The notes beneath the pieces were generated by a model. That model saw only the letters and a program-made list of their open reading frames with translations, was not told the DNA's origin and searched no databases. Positions 10,464 to 22,273 of a DNA stretch of 64,000 nucleotides are shown here, in pieces (within the stretch, counting starts at the first letter, position 1; each line of letters starts with the position of its first letter). Source of the stretch: Climacium dendroides (Eukaryota > Streptophyta > Bryopsida > Hypnales > Climaciaceae). The stretch is taken from contig OX467086.1 in assembly GCA_950106755.1 (NCBI GenBank), forward strand, positions 27,112,001 to 27,176,000, read 5' to 3'. The translations under genes were made by a program, and so were the position numbers.

Positions 10464-10985
10464 TATCCCAAACAATACATTAATTTATGCCAACTACAGC
10501 AACGCTAGTTCAAAATCACTTGAACGATCACAAATATGCTAGCAGAAACTGGACAAGATTAAGAGCAACGGCACAGACGAGGCCGATAGTACTATACTGT
10601 AGTATGAGCAGAAAATAAAACCGATTCATTGATCTATTAAATAGTACATTGATTTGCTGCCAACACAAGCAAAGCAAGTTCAGAAGCACTTGAACGATCA
10701 AGCACAGGCTCGGGAAAAACTGGTGAAGAAATGAGCGCGATAGTACAGACGAGATACACAGTACTAGAGTATGAGCAGAAGATCAAACCATTTTATTGAC
10801 AAGTGGAATATCCCAAACAAAACAATAATTAATGCCGACAACAGCAATGCTAGTTCAAAACCACTTGAACAATCAGATAAATGCTAGCAGAACCTGAAGA
10901 ATAAGAGCGACGGTACAGACGAGACCAATAGTACTATACTATAGTACGAGCAGAAAATAAAACCAATTCATAGATCTAAAATAGT
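10464..10985 (-). repeat. Tandem array of MGST3 terminal-exon segments
   Basis: Three extra copies of the last coding segment and 3' flank of MGST3 gene A lie directly behind it. The phrase ACAGACGAG marks the units at 10573, 10745 and 10915, against 11061 in the gene. Units 1 and 3 resemble each other more than unit 2, and unit 2 resembles the gene end. Spacings of about 340-345 bp between like units point to duplication of a two-unit block. On the minus strand, unit 3 (10873-10926) reads LVCTVALILQVLLAFI then stop and unit 1 (10528-10582) reads LVCAVALNLVQFLLAYL then stop; the gene has LVCTIALILHQFFPAYF. Unit 2 has one extra base. An AATAAA lies on the minus strand at 10785-10790. Confidence 0.8.
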
Positions 10986-11015
10986 ACACTGAACACCAGC
11001 AAAGCGCTTAAACAA

Positions 11016-11600
11016 TCAAAAATACGCCGGGAAAAACTGGTGAAGAATGAGAGCGATGGTACAGACGAGGAGGCCTGCGAGAGCAACCCCATGGAGTCGT
11101 CCGCCAGTTTTGTATCTCCCGGAGGGGTTCCCCGTGGCGTACCCCGTGAAGTACTGGATTCGGCCCACATTGTAAAGAGCTCCTAGAACTGCTGCAACGA
11201 TGGGGTATTGGAGCCCGCCCAGGAGCAGCACCACAAGAAAAGTCGGCATAAACTCCAAAGCGTTCTGGTGACCTCTCTGCACACAGTTGAACAGCTTCGC
11301 GTCCTTGTTCTCACTCTCCACAGCGTACATTGTCGGGTAGAAAACTTTGTATTGCTTGCGAGCCTCCCCTACCTGAATTCCCAAAGCAAACGCGTCCATG
11401 GCCGCAGATTAGGGTTACGAAATCAAGAAAAATACTCTTCCAAAATGCAAGATGCAGAATTCAAAGAAATCGTCGTTCAAAGCTAGGGGTTGGACAACGG
11501 GCATAGAAAGTACCCGTAAACCCATCCACTGCATTACGATAAGGTTGACAACGAGTGCGATGAGCACCCAGCCATAGCCTTCCACCAATTCCACCGCCAT
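11016..11600 (-). CDS. MGST3: Microsomal glutathione S-transferase 3-like protein, gene A (MAPEG family)
   Basis: Two exons give 147 residues: 11600-11514 (29 codons from the ATG) and 11372-11016 (118 codons and stop), with a 141-bp GT-AG intron. Both splice sites fall between codons. The hallmark FNCVQRGHQNALE lies at residues 57-69 and YFTGYATG at 103-110. Hydrophobic segments near 8-28, 70-98 and 122-143 fit the four-helix fold of MAPEG proteins. Family members sit in the endoplasmic reticulum membrane as trimers and use glutathione to conjugate or reduce lipid peroxides; the actual substrate here is unknown. The usual family length is about 145-155. By hand count exon 2 is about 61% identical to that of gene B (27275-27939). 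The extra terminal segments behind it are the main oddity. Confidence 0.93.
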
Positions 11601-11755
11601 TGTCGAACGTCCCTAACAACTGAACCACTGCAAAGCTTTCTGCCGACAGAAAAAAATAAAGCTACAACAGGAGAGAAAACTTCAGTAGAAAGCACAATGC
11701 AAGCACGCTAGCACAGAAACTTCAGAATGCGTTTGAAATTGGTGTGACACTTGGG

Positions 11756-11762
11756 ATTTATA
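11756..11762 (-). promoter_or_regulatory. Possible TATA box of MGST3 gene A
   Basis: On the minus strand this reads TATAAAT, about 155 bases upstream of the ATG, a plausible distance for a plant promoter with a short leader. The surrounding DNA is less AT-rich than the flanks, so the motif stands out. There is no transcript evidence. Confidence 0.35.
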
Positions 11763-12620
11763 CGAACTCATCGTAGTGCGCTAGATTGGGCTGCAAGGTA
11801 GTCGGGGCTCCAGAATAACTGAAAGCAACAAACGAACCCATCTACAGTGCCCTGTGAAGGGCAGGCGAAGCAGAGGTCGAAGCTGCCGATCGCATTCCGA
11901 AAGGAACTTGGCACAGACTCTGGAACTGGTGAGAGTAAATTTTGCTAAGCTTACTACAAACTCAGCCTAAAAGTGAAGTGGGAAGGAACTTTGTAACGTG
12001 CACTCCACCATCATTAAGGTGCACCAACCTATGACACGCAAACCACCCATGATAGAATGACCTATTAGAGTCCCAGAGTCTGGGAAGTTCTATAGGAAAA
12101 TCAGGGGATTTCCGACATATTTTCACCTTCCTTGGATTTTTTGAAGTGTGTCGAAAGGTGGTAAAAATTCCCGGTCCATTTCCTATAGTTTCATTTTTCT
12201 CCCAGTGGCATTGCTGTCATTGTGAATTTTCATTTAGAAAATTTCCTTAATTTTATTAATCTAATAGATTCTACATTCTTTTGCACCTCTTGCTTAAGTT
12301 GCTTTGTTTTGCTTTGAAGGAGGTTCATTTGCATATTGCAATTTCCCTAGCAAGATTTAAACCTGGCATTGCTCCTACCAACTTAGGGCTAGGGATTCAT
12401 CCTTTTGAAAATGCACAAATTCAAGAAAGGATCCATGCATTTTTAGGAGGCTAGTAAGGTAGGAGGTTCATAAATGGCCCATTTAAGGGATGGAATTGAA
12501 TTTTGGGGAGGTGAAACATCTTGAAATATTTTTCAGTGAATTTTCTTTGAAAGACAAGTAGAATTGACATTTAACCCAAGTCATTTCATGTTTTTTGGAG
12601 CTTTGTGGAATTAGTTATAT
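11763..12620. other. Upstream flank of MGST3 gene A
   Basis: The part nearest the gene (to about 12100) has a mixed base composition typical of single-copy DNA. Beyond that the sequence becomes AT-rich. No further gene is recognised. Confidence 0.4.
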
Positions 12621-12863
12621 GGGGAATTTCATTAAAATGGTGATATTTCGCATGCCATTTACACCATGTCAGGAGCACATACGATAGCGCTTCTTAGCAT
12701 CTCAACCTCATAGATGTGCCAATTCTGTCCCCAATAAGTTCAAATTGCAACGCAACTCCCATGTTTCTTCATTCCCTATGCCATCTTTCTATAAATTTCT
12801 TCCAATTGTAGCCCTCCTTTGTGCCATTTTCACAGAATAATCACCATTTTAATGAAATTTCCC
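12621..12863. repeat. Inverted repeat with about 190-bp loop
   Basis: AATTTCATTAAAATGGTGAT on the left arm (about 12621-12645) pairs with its near-perfect complement at 12837-12863. No target duplication is evident; it may be the ends of a small transposon. Confidence 0.6.
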
Positions 12864-12894
12864 ATTTATGAAATTTTGAAGTTCAAATGGTATA

Positions 12895-13006
12895 GGACTC
12901 TAAAATTGCCCACCTCTTAAAATGTACACAATTTGTACATTGTTGAAGGCTATGAAAAAACATGTACATATAGTGTACATTTCAAGAGGTGAGCCATTTT
13001 AGAGCC
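12895..13006. mobile_element. 112-bp MITE-like hairpin
   Basis: The left arm AGGACTCTAAAATTGCC and the right arm complement AGGCTCTAAAATGGCTC continue pairing through CACCTCTTAAAATGTACAC, so nearly the whole sequence folds on itself. It has no coding capacity, and target duplication is unclear. Confidence 0.6.
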
Positions 13007-14627
13007 TCAATGCTTTTAGAACCTCATACCTTACAACATGGCAATTTTTCCATTTAATTGATGGCAACAACACTCCTATGACTTGTAATTAAAAAACAAT
13101 CATGCCATTTAATTTTTGTCAAAAATAAATAAAAATAAAAATAAATCATTTGTTAGACAAGGATTGTGCTTAATATGTAGTTGTTTTAATTAATGATAAG
13201 TTCTTCATACCCTTCCCTTCAAGATTGCAGTGAGTATTGGCCTGATCAAGTTGATAAAGTCATGTAGTAACTTAGCTTAAAATGGACTTTTCATATTCCC
13301 AAGCAATAAATTTTAATAGATTAATTGGAGAGTTTGATTCTGAGGAGTTGTTACTAGTGAGCCTGTGAGTAACAGTGGGTTTGGACACTCACGTAGGTTA
13401 CCCACTCACCAGGTATTAGAGGGCCTTAGTAAAAAAAATACGCCATACTTAGTTGTAACCTAGCTGATTGATACCAATTCTTTATTTCAAATGGTAATTT
13501 TTCTTTGTAATTTCACAAAGACCAGTCTAATTGCCAAATTATTTTTCCAACACGGTCCATTTATGAAAAGCACCTTCTTTTGTCCGGAACCCCATCCTAA
13601 ACTTTTCTATCTCATTCGGAAATTCTCAAAAAAAATTGGCTAGCTTATAACTAAATGCCAATTTTTCCTGTTCATTGTATCAACCCACAATAGACTTTTG
13701 TGATAAATGAGATTTGGGCTACATTAAGTGGAGTTAATAGTGGCTACAATTATTGCCTTGGACAATGGTGATGGAGTGATTAGTGATTGCAATAGGAACT
13801 TGTCATAGGAACTTTAACCTTCTCAATATAAATTCATCACAACAACAAGAAGTCCTAAAAAAGTCATACATTGGTTGTCATACATTGGATTATCTTATTA
13901 GTAAGTCAAATGACTTGGGCCACCATTCCTTACCAAAAGCATGTCTTTTCTACATATTCATGAGTCAAGCTATTCTATTGATCTATCTCTAGATTTCATT
14001 TTGCCTAGTATGGCCATGTTGGCATAGAATAATATTCTATACAATAGAATATTTTTTTAAATGACATTTTTATAGGCATTTTTGTAGGCCCACTAGTGTG
14101 ACCTTGGTTGTGACTTGCCCAAATTCTTCATTGTGAAGTTGGATTCCCTTATATGATGGCTAGAAATTTAATTTACTACATTCAATTGATGTTGCTTCAC
14201 AATGACTCAATTTTGAGTGTATAAGGTGCCCTTCAATCACCATTTTGATAAATTTTGCCATAATTGACACCAATAGCAATCTAAAGGATTCCTAGAATTG
14301 TGTAAATTTAATACTCAAGATCAAATTTTGATAGGCATCACAACCACATTGTTAGTATAGATCCAACTCTTATATTTAGGAAATTTTGGGATATATATTT
14401 CTATTTTCTCCAACATTCCTATTTAATAATTCATATCAAAGACAAATTAAATCCTTCCAACATTATTATAACATTAAAAGAATGTCTTTTTGAAAAAAAA
14501 TATGATCACATTGTTAAAGATACAAATCCACTTCTCCATTAATAAAGAAGTTGTGACTAGCCTTTAAATTTAATTTAATCCCTAACTAGAACTAGATTCA
14601 TTGCAAAATGGTCAAACATCTAATTTG
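13007..14627. other. AT-rich intergenic DNA
   Basis: No gene, RNA gene or well-bounded repeat is recognised. A short A-rich run lies near 13120-13145. Confidence 0.5.
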
Positions 14628-14931
14628 GGCTAAACATTAGAAGATATTTCAGGCCTCTATAGGACCGTGAGTTATCATAGTAGGGAACTCCCCGCATTGC
14701 ACTGCAGTAGTAACAGCGTAGTAGGCTGATGTGGTTGAGACCTTGCCATGTCATTTTTTATTTTATTTTTTAAATTTCAACTTTTTTTGGCATTCTAAGA
14801 ACTATTTTTTTATTTTTTTATTTAAAAAAAATTCCTTGACAGATGGCCATTCCCTCGCTGCGGGGAGAACAATGAGGAAACAGGCTTGAAACAACCCTAT
14901 ATATGCCTAAAATGTCTTCTAATGTTTAGCC
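14628..14931. mobile_element. MITE-like element, 304 bp
   Basis: GGCTAAACATTAGAAGATAT at the left end pairs with the right end, whose complement reads GGCTAAACATTAGAAGACAT. The pairing continues into TTCAGGC/TTTAGGC and a TATAGG block. The interior includes T-rich runs. A target duplication could not be fixed, so the superfamily is open. Confidence 0.7.
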
Positions 14932-15834
14932 TTTTAAATTGTATTCAACTATCAATTTTATATTCTTATTTTCTGAAATTAAGGATTGTCTATCATTGTG
15001 AAAATTTTCAATTTGTTTCATGAAATATTGTCATAGTTATAATTTTATAGCAAAATATAAAAACAAAAAATAAATATAGAAAAAAAAATCCAATTGGTTT
15101 AATTTTTTTGAAGAGGTATAAGTAGCAATGGATATTAGTGTGAAAAATTATCAATTAGTTATTTAAGTATTCCAAAACACCCTTACTAATATCCTTTAAG
15201 TCAAATTCTATTATCAAGCTGCATTTATCCTTTTGTATAAATTGAAGTATAAAATTTTGGTATTTTTACTTGCGGGAAAATGCATTTTGTTCTGTAGTTG
15301 ATTTTTTCAAGAATTTTTTATGGAGAAATAAAATTTTTGAATCTTTTTAAATAAAAAGGTGGAAATAAAATTATATTGATTATAATATATATCAAAATAA
15401 TTTGGATTGTTTACCATAATTGAAGGTTACAATGCTAAACATAATTTTTCATTTTAAATTTTAAAATCCATTTAAAAATAAATAAGTACAAATGAATAAC
15501 ATACTATATTGTATAATTTGGATTCCAAGACATTGAGCTTGCAATTGCAATTATTCTTTGAATTTTTGGATTTTTTTCAAAATTTCAAGATGGAGTGCAA
15601 TAAAACTTTATTAAGATTCATTTTTTTTAGCATAATTAAAAAAATCAAAATGATTAAGTTGAGAATTACAATCAAAGTTGACCAAAGCACATCCACTTTG
15701 ATTAGAGGTTAATCATTGAGATCATACATTGAGAAATAAGACCAATAATAAAAGTTATATTTTAGAAAAATATATTATTGATGCACTCAAAACAAATTTT
15801 GACTATGTATTGAAAAGATGTGAAATATATATAT
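14932..15834. other. AT-rich intergenic DNA
   Basis: Very AT-rich; small open frames here have no recognisable similarity and look accidental. Confidence 0.5.
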
Positions 15835-16155
15835 ATGATTTGCAAGTTCCTCATCTGCTTTTCTCCATATGTAATTTTCCTACTAGTTGTAAAAGCTTAA
15901 CAACCAATGGAATAATGATTTGCAAGTTCCACATCTTTTCAATATATATATCCCATATGATTTGCAAGTTCCTCATGTTCCTAAGGAATACAAATATGGG
16001 CAATTGGGATGGGTTTCACATATTGCATTCATGAATTCATTTCACACAAGGGATTTGTTAAAAAAATTGCTAAAAAATTTTACAACTAGTAGGAAAATTA
16101 CATAAATAACCCTTTCAAATTTTTTGTAAAAGCTTAACAACCAATGGAATAATGC
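15835..16155. repeat. Mosaic of short direct and inverted repeats
   Basis: GATTTGCAAGTTCC occurs three times (near 15837, 15918 and 15959). The phrase TGTAAAAGCTTAACAACCAA occurs at 15889 and again at 16126. TAATTTTCCTACTAGTTG at about 15872 is found inverted near 16083. This indicates local rearrangement of a small original sequence. Confidence 0.75.
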
Positions 16156-19100
16156 CACTTGTCCCCCTTTTGGAAATTATGTTTTTTTTTTTCTGAAATT
16201 AAAAATTTATCACTACATATTTAAAAAATGTGTGAGCTCCCATTTCATCACTTGGGACTCACTATTCTTTTTTTTTTTGCAAAATATAGTGTGGAAAATA
16301 GTATAAAAAATCCAAAAAAGAGTGTAAAATCAAAATAGGTATGTTACATGCTAATATAATATTTGGTCTTATTTTGAGTGTTTTTACCTAAGTACATCCA
16401 AATTCCGCTCGTAAATAGGTTAGAAATCACAAAATCACGGTATTTATCAACCTTTAGTAGAATTGTCCAAAATAGCCTAACCTACCATGCATGTGACAAT
16501 AAATGGCTAAAATTGGTCTGAGAGAACTTGGAGAGAACCTTTGAGCCTAGCTTCACGGATAAGTTTTAAATTCCCATTCAATTCCTATATTTCGTAGAAA
16601 CCCCAATTGTCAGTTTGCAGATTGGGAAAAATGCACAACGGACCAATGGAGAGAATCTATGACCAAAGGATGATGTTTCAAGGTTGAAATTGCATTAGAA
16701 ACTCAATGGCGAAGTCACTTTGCCAAGATTCTTTCTCGTATAAAAGATTCCCTAGAATCCGATAATTAAAGGATGATGTGGGATTTCATTCTCCTTCGAA
16801 AATTGTGTAGAGTCTGGAGATGGAATTATACATCTTTTGTGGAATTCCATGGGAGGTTCCACAAAAAGTTTTGAAACTTTCTGATACTTAGAAGATGCCT
16901 TTCCAAACGGTCAACCGCTTTAACCTACAATGGAAAATTCATAGAAATTACTCAAGTTGTGATAAAATCTCATTAAAAATTAGAATAGCTTTATGTTAAT
17001 AAGACGCTCCAACAAATTTCAAGACATTTTGATAGCTAGAAGTGCCCGAATTAAAAGGATTTTTTGAAGACCAACAAAATAAAAAGATTACAATAGAGTT
17101 GACCGATAGTTTGGGAGTATACAACATTGGAATGAGGTTCAAGTTAGGTCTTTTTTTACTCCCATACTCCTACTAAAGACCCTAGGCTAGTTATTTTTCT
17201 CAGAAAAGTCAACTTCCAAAAGTTGTGAAAAAAGTTGTTGAGTTTTTAGAGTATAAAAAAGGGATGGGATTTCTTTAGACTAAAAATGGCCTTCTGAAGC
17301 CAATGGTGCAATCCATTTGCAATTTGAATTTAATTTCCAAAAGTTAGAAAATGGACTAACGTAGAAAGTCAAAATTAGTAGAATTAGGATGAAAATCCTA
17401 ATTGATAAGTTTACTTTTCTCCTCTCTTCTCACCCCTTGTAGCCATATTTTAGCTCATTTTACATATTGGTCCATTTGTATGAACTTTTTGGCCAAATTT
17501 GAGTCAAAGTTGTAAATATATTGTTTTTGGAGCATTTCAAGCTCTTTTTGTTGCTATTTTATGAGCTTTGAAGGACATTAGGGTCCATTCAAATCTCTCT
17601 TGTTGTATTTTGAACTTGTTTTGAAGTCCTTGCCAAGTTTTTGGTAGTTTTCTTGTATCAACTTATCTTTTGTTGGTATTGTTGTTCTTTATTCAAGCTC
17701 TTGTTAAAACTTGGAAACTTCATATTAATCCTAGATGTTCTTCCCTTGTGATTGGTGATGCCGCTTGGGGAAGTCCTATAGCTTGCTTTGTTTCTCTAAA
17801 TTGTACTAATCTTTGTGTGGGTGCATAACTAGTTTGGACGGTTATACCGCCAAGTTGTGCACTAATTTGTGGTTCTGTTTTGTAAAACTAACACTCACTT
17901 GTTGTTTTTAGCCTCATTGCGTTTCATTTTGCCTCCATCTTTTCCTAGGCAACAAAGCTCTTGCTAAATTTGTTTAGAATTCCTCCCATGTTTAAAAACA
18001 CAACAAAGCTTTGGCTCTTAGTCTTTAGAATTTAGGGTGTTAAAAAATTCACGGCAAAGCTATAGTCTTTTGTACTAAGAATTGGGGGTGTTAGAAAAAT
18101 CACGGCGAAGCTTTGAGCCCTTATAGTCTTAGAAATTCTCAAAAAATAGGAAGTTTGTCCTCTCACCAAGTCTAGCATAAAAAATTAGCAATCCAATTGT
18201 CAAATTAGCCTCCTCAAAATTAATGTTTCCATTTCCAAAATAGTTGTCAAGAAGTAGTTCAAAAATTCAGTAGAAAAGGAGTCCAAAACACCCCAAAAAA
18301 ACACCCCTAAAACACACCCAAAATTGCACCAAGGAAGGGCCATTACATTGAGTTTTTTCTCTTCTTTAGGTTGGACCAATCATAGGCCAACACATCAGCA
18401 GGGCCACATCACCAAAAGGGAGTCGCAACCAATGGGAGCATGACACGTGGTTGGACAGAACAAAAAAAAGAGGTCCCGACCAATTTGAGCTACCAATTGA
18501 TTTTTTTCCTTTGGGAGAAATTTCAACCAAAAGACAATCAACCTCAATCTCCAACATAGGAAATGTTTATTGGAAGTAGATAGGAGTAGAGCAATTCAAA
18601 GGAAGGAGACATGAAGTAGAAGTAGAAGGCTAGAAAAATCCATTGCAACAAAAATCACAAGTAGAATAGAAACACTTGGAGCTTACTAATGCTAAGAGAG
18701 AGGTAGTTGGAAGTGAAGAGTTGTTGCGAAGATTGGGAGGTTAGCAAATTAGAAAGCATTAGGTGGAAATTTTGGAAATCCATTTAGAATCATCCAAAAC
18801 TTAGATAGAATAATAATGGACTCATAGGATATCAAAAGTCAATTATTATTTAGAAGTTGGTGTAGTATTTTAAAGTCAGCCTCTAGAATAAAATAATGGA
18901 GTTCAAATAGTGTTTAAGGGAAAGATGGAGTAGTATTAGAACTTTGAACTTGTAATTCTCACTCCATTTCAAGCCATGAGAAGGATGGCAAATGATGTAT
19001 AATTCAAGGGAGGATACAACTACCTCAACAATGACTACAATTTCAAGGTAAATTACTAAATTTACCCTCCCCTTTTTAATTGTCAAAAATGGCCTTTTAA

Positions 19101-20756
19101 AAAGCATAGCTGAACTACAAGTGTGATTTGGAGTGATAGGATTGGTTCTAAGATCAGATTAAAAAAATCTTTTAGCTCTTGGTTAGAGGTTTCCAAAAAC
19201 GTATAACACTTAGAAATCGAAGTTAAATTGAGAAAGATATAAGTGAATGAAACTCAAGAGTCATATTAGATGAAAGTGAGTCAAAATCATCCAAAATGAA
19301 TAAATACCAAAAAACTAGATAGTGTTAAAAATTTGGAAGTCATAAGTGAAGGCCTAAGTTGATTTTGAATTGTAAATTAGGATTAAATAGTCGATGAAGT
19401 TTGATGAACCTATTAGCGGTGAAACTTCATCTATCAATAACTTATAGTAGGAAAGTCCAATCAACAAGTGTCTTAGCAATCTAAAAAGTTAAAATTAGTG
19501 TCTACAAGAAAAAAATATAAAACTTTTAAAAATAGTAAATTGACAAAAGTTAGACCAAATCATTAGAATCAAGGAATCTTAAGCAATAACTTAAGAAGTA
19601 GATTAGGATAACAAGTTGAAATCATAAACTCTTAGAACAAGTATTAAGACAAAATGGATGAAAACCTAAGGAAGAATCCAACCAAGATAAAACTTAAGTT
19701 TTAGATACAAGACAGTACCATAAGGACAACTTTTAAATTTCATCTTGTTTTAAATTGAAGAATTAAAAAAAATTGATGAATGAAGTTTGATGAACCAATT
19801 AGTGGTTAAACTTCATCCAATCATAACTTTTGCTAAGAAGGTTCGATTGGGGGTGATCTTTATAGTCTTGGAAAGAAGGAATAATGGTTTATAAGCTCAT
19901 GTATTTGATTTTTGTCTGACTTAGCTTTCTCAAAGCAACCACAGCAACTTGATTAGACTAGGTAATTACATGATAATTGCATTTTAAGTTAAGTTTTGAT
20001 TAAGTTTTTGCATATTTGAAGTATACTTAGGCATTAGAAAAAGATCCATCGCTTGGAAGGCACAATGGACCAACGTCAAGCATCCAATAGTAGGAAAACA
20101 TAAAATGAACTAAGAACCTGGTTATATTAGTTTGTTTACCATGGGTAGGTAAATAAGCATTGATAAGATATAAACATCTTCTAAGTATTAATATACACAA
20201 TGTTTTCATTGTTCTAATTTTTTATTCAAATTTCTTGAAAATGTAAACTTAATTCTCTCCCTTTGATTCATAAAAAGTAGGTTCTTTTATTTCTTGGGCT
20301 TGAGGACATCACACTTGCTCCAAAATACTTCAAATTTTAATGGTCTTTAATTAATGCTTGGGAGTGTAAAAAAATTCACATTAGAATGTCTAACAATTTG
20401 TCTTTGAAGGCCCACTTTATATTTGGTCCAAATTGTTGGCTCCATTCCTAAAACTCCAAAATCAATCAATATAATTGTTTAATCCTTGAATTGGACTGAA
20501 AGACTTTATATTCAGGGTTGATTTAATTTGCAATTTAAATGATATGGCTATTTTTATGGTGTTTACATGATATTTTCGCACCAGGAAATTAGACTCAAGT
20601 GAAATTGAAAATTGTATCATCTTTGGTGCAATTCTATAATTTTGGCTTGGTTTTAGAACCTACTAATTGGGCTATATTTGATCATGTTTGGATCCTAACT
20701 AGAGGTAGAGTATTTATTTTGTTTGCTCTCCATTCTTTGGTCTAACTAGTAAGGGT
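16156..20756. other. Long gene-free AT-rich region
   Basis: No credible gene is seen over 4.6 kb. A phrase GGTGTTAAAAAATTCACGGC and its variants recur at a spacing of about 60 bases between 17980 and 18130. The phrase GAAGTTTGATGAACC recurs at about 19396 and 19785 with related flanks. Both suggest decayed repeats. Confidence 0.5.
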
Positions 20757-21032
20757 CATCACAAAATTTAAACCCTACGGTTTGTCAACAATTATCATGT
20801 GGTTATTGTTATTTCATGGGTTCGCACGTTAATTATAATTTATCGCATCATTACGATGCATTTCTTCACATTGTTACGATGCAGTTGCAAGTAATGCATT
20901 GTAATGATGCGATAACAATGTGAAGTAATGCATTATAACGATGTGACAAATTGTAATTAATGTGTGAACCCACAAAACAATGATAACCACATGATAATTG
21001 TTGACAAACTATAAGGTTTAAACTTTGTGATG
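20757..21032. mobile_element. 276-bp near-perfect palindrome (MITE or hairpin locus)
   Basis: The left half from CATCACAAAATTTAAACC pairs with the right half, whose complement begins CATCACAAAGTTTAAACC, over almost the full length of each arm, with only a short centre. RNA from either strand would form a long hairpin. The pattern fits a MITE derived from inverted duplication, or a source of small RNAs. No clear target duplication was found. Confidence 0.8.
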
Positions 21033-22270
21033 GTATGTTGAGGTATTACCAATATGACCATAAACCATCCTCCTAGAGTGTTTGTAATTTTATACATGGC
21101 ACAAAATGATTGTATTTTAAATATCAAAGCTTTTAGTGGATGCTTTTGTTTTTTTATGAATGCACTTCAAAAAAATACTTAAAAGGACATTATTTATAGG
21201 TTATATAGTAATAGCTACTACAAGAAGGAACAAATTGGTCAAGCCATGGCATTTACTTCAAGGCACACATACTCCATTAGTGACAAGAATTTTATTTCCT
21301 TCATCCAACCAAATGATTGTGCTTAGACTATAAATCTTGGTAGAAATCAAATGGTTGACCTCATGAGCCCAATAAGTCTTCTAAGCCCAACCATTTATGT
21401 TTATTCCTTGGAGATTGTTAAAAGACATTTTAGTCCAAATCTATATTATACTTCAAGTTTTTTAAAGTCTCTACTCTAAAAATTCACAAAAATTACAAAA
21501 ATTCTCAAAAATAGTTGAAATAAATAAATAATCATTTTCATTTGTCTACAAGTTAATAATAATCTATGATTGTGATTATCACAATAATTATGTACTCTAG
21601 TTACAATATATGATTTTAGGTTGTTCTACCAATCTTAATAGTAAGTGGACTTGAAAATATGGAATTTTTTGAGCAATTTATTATGAAAATGAATATTAGA
21701 TATTTTTAAGGGAACATTTGACAATACATTCCTCAACAAATATATATATATACATATATAATGGATGAAATCTCTAATTTACAACAAAGTCTTCCAAGAA
21801 TATTTATTTATTTTGTACGTACATTTGGATTAATAAATGAGCTATCATTCACATTTTGTGTGTTTCATCCATGTTTATGAATGTTGAGCTTTATTATGAT
21901 TCCATAAAGAATAGATGCTTTTTGCAATCACAACTCTATTAGTTACTGCCCAAAAAATAAAATTGCACATAGTGCTTTTCAGCCATTTTTTTTGTCAATA
22001 TGGAGCCACATTGTATTGTTTCAAAATAAATCTTTATTTTTTGCCAAATAAAAGTAGTTTTTTTTGCCAAATTTTTTTCACTTCTATTAAAAATGTAGAT
22101 GATGTTAGCAATGTTGAATGAAAAAAATGCATAAATATAATTGAAAAGTGTTTTTTTTGCCCATAAGATAGATGAATGTAGAAATACAGTGCTTCACCAA
22201 GTTTTAAGTGATCACCATCCCAACACTTTTTCAAATTTAAAAAATCTTACCCCTCCATAAGGCATGTGTG
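21033..22270. other. AT-rich intergenic DNA
   Basis: No gene or bounded repeat is seen. A TATATA run lies near 21742-21760. Confidence 0.5.
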
Positions 22271-22273
22271 TAA

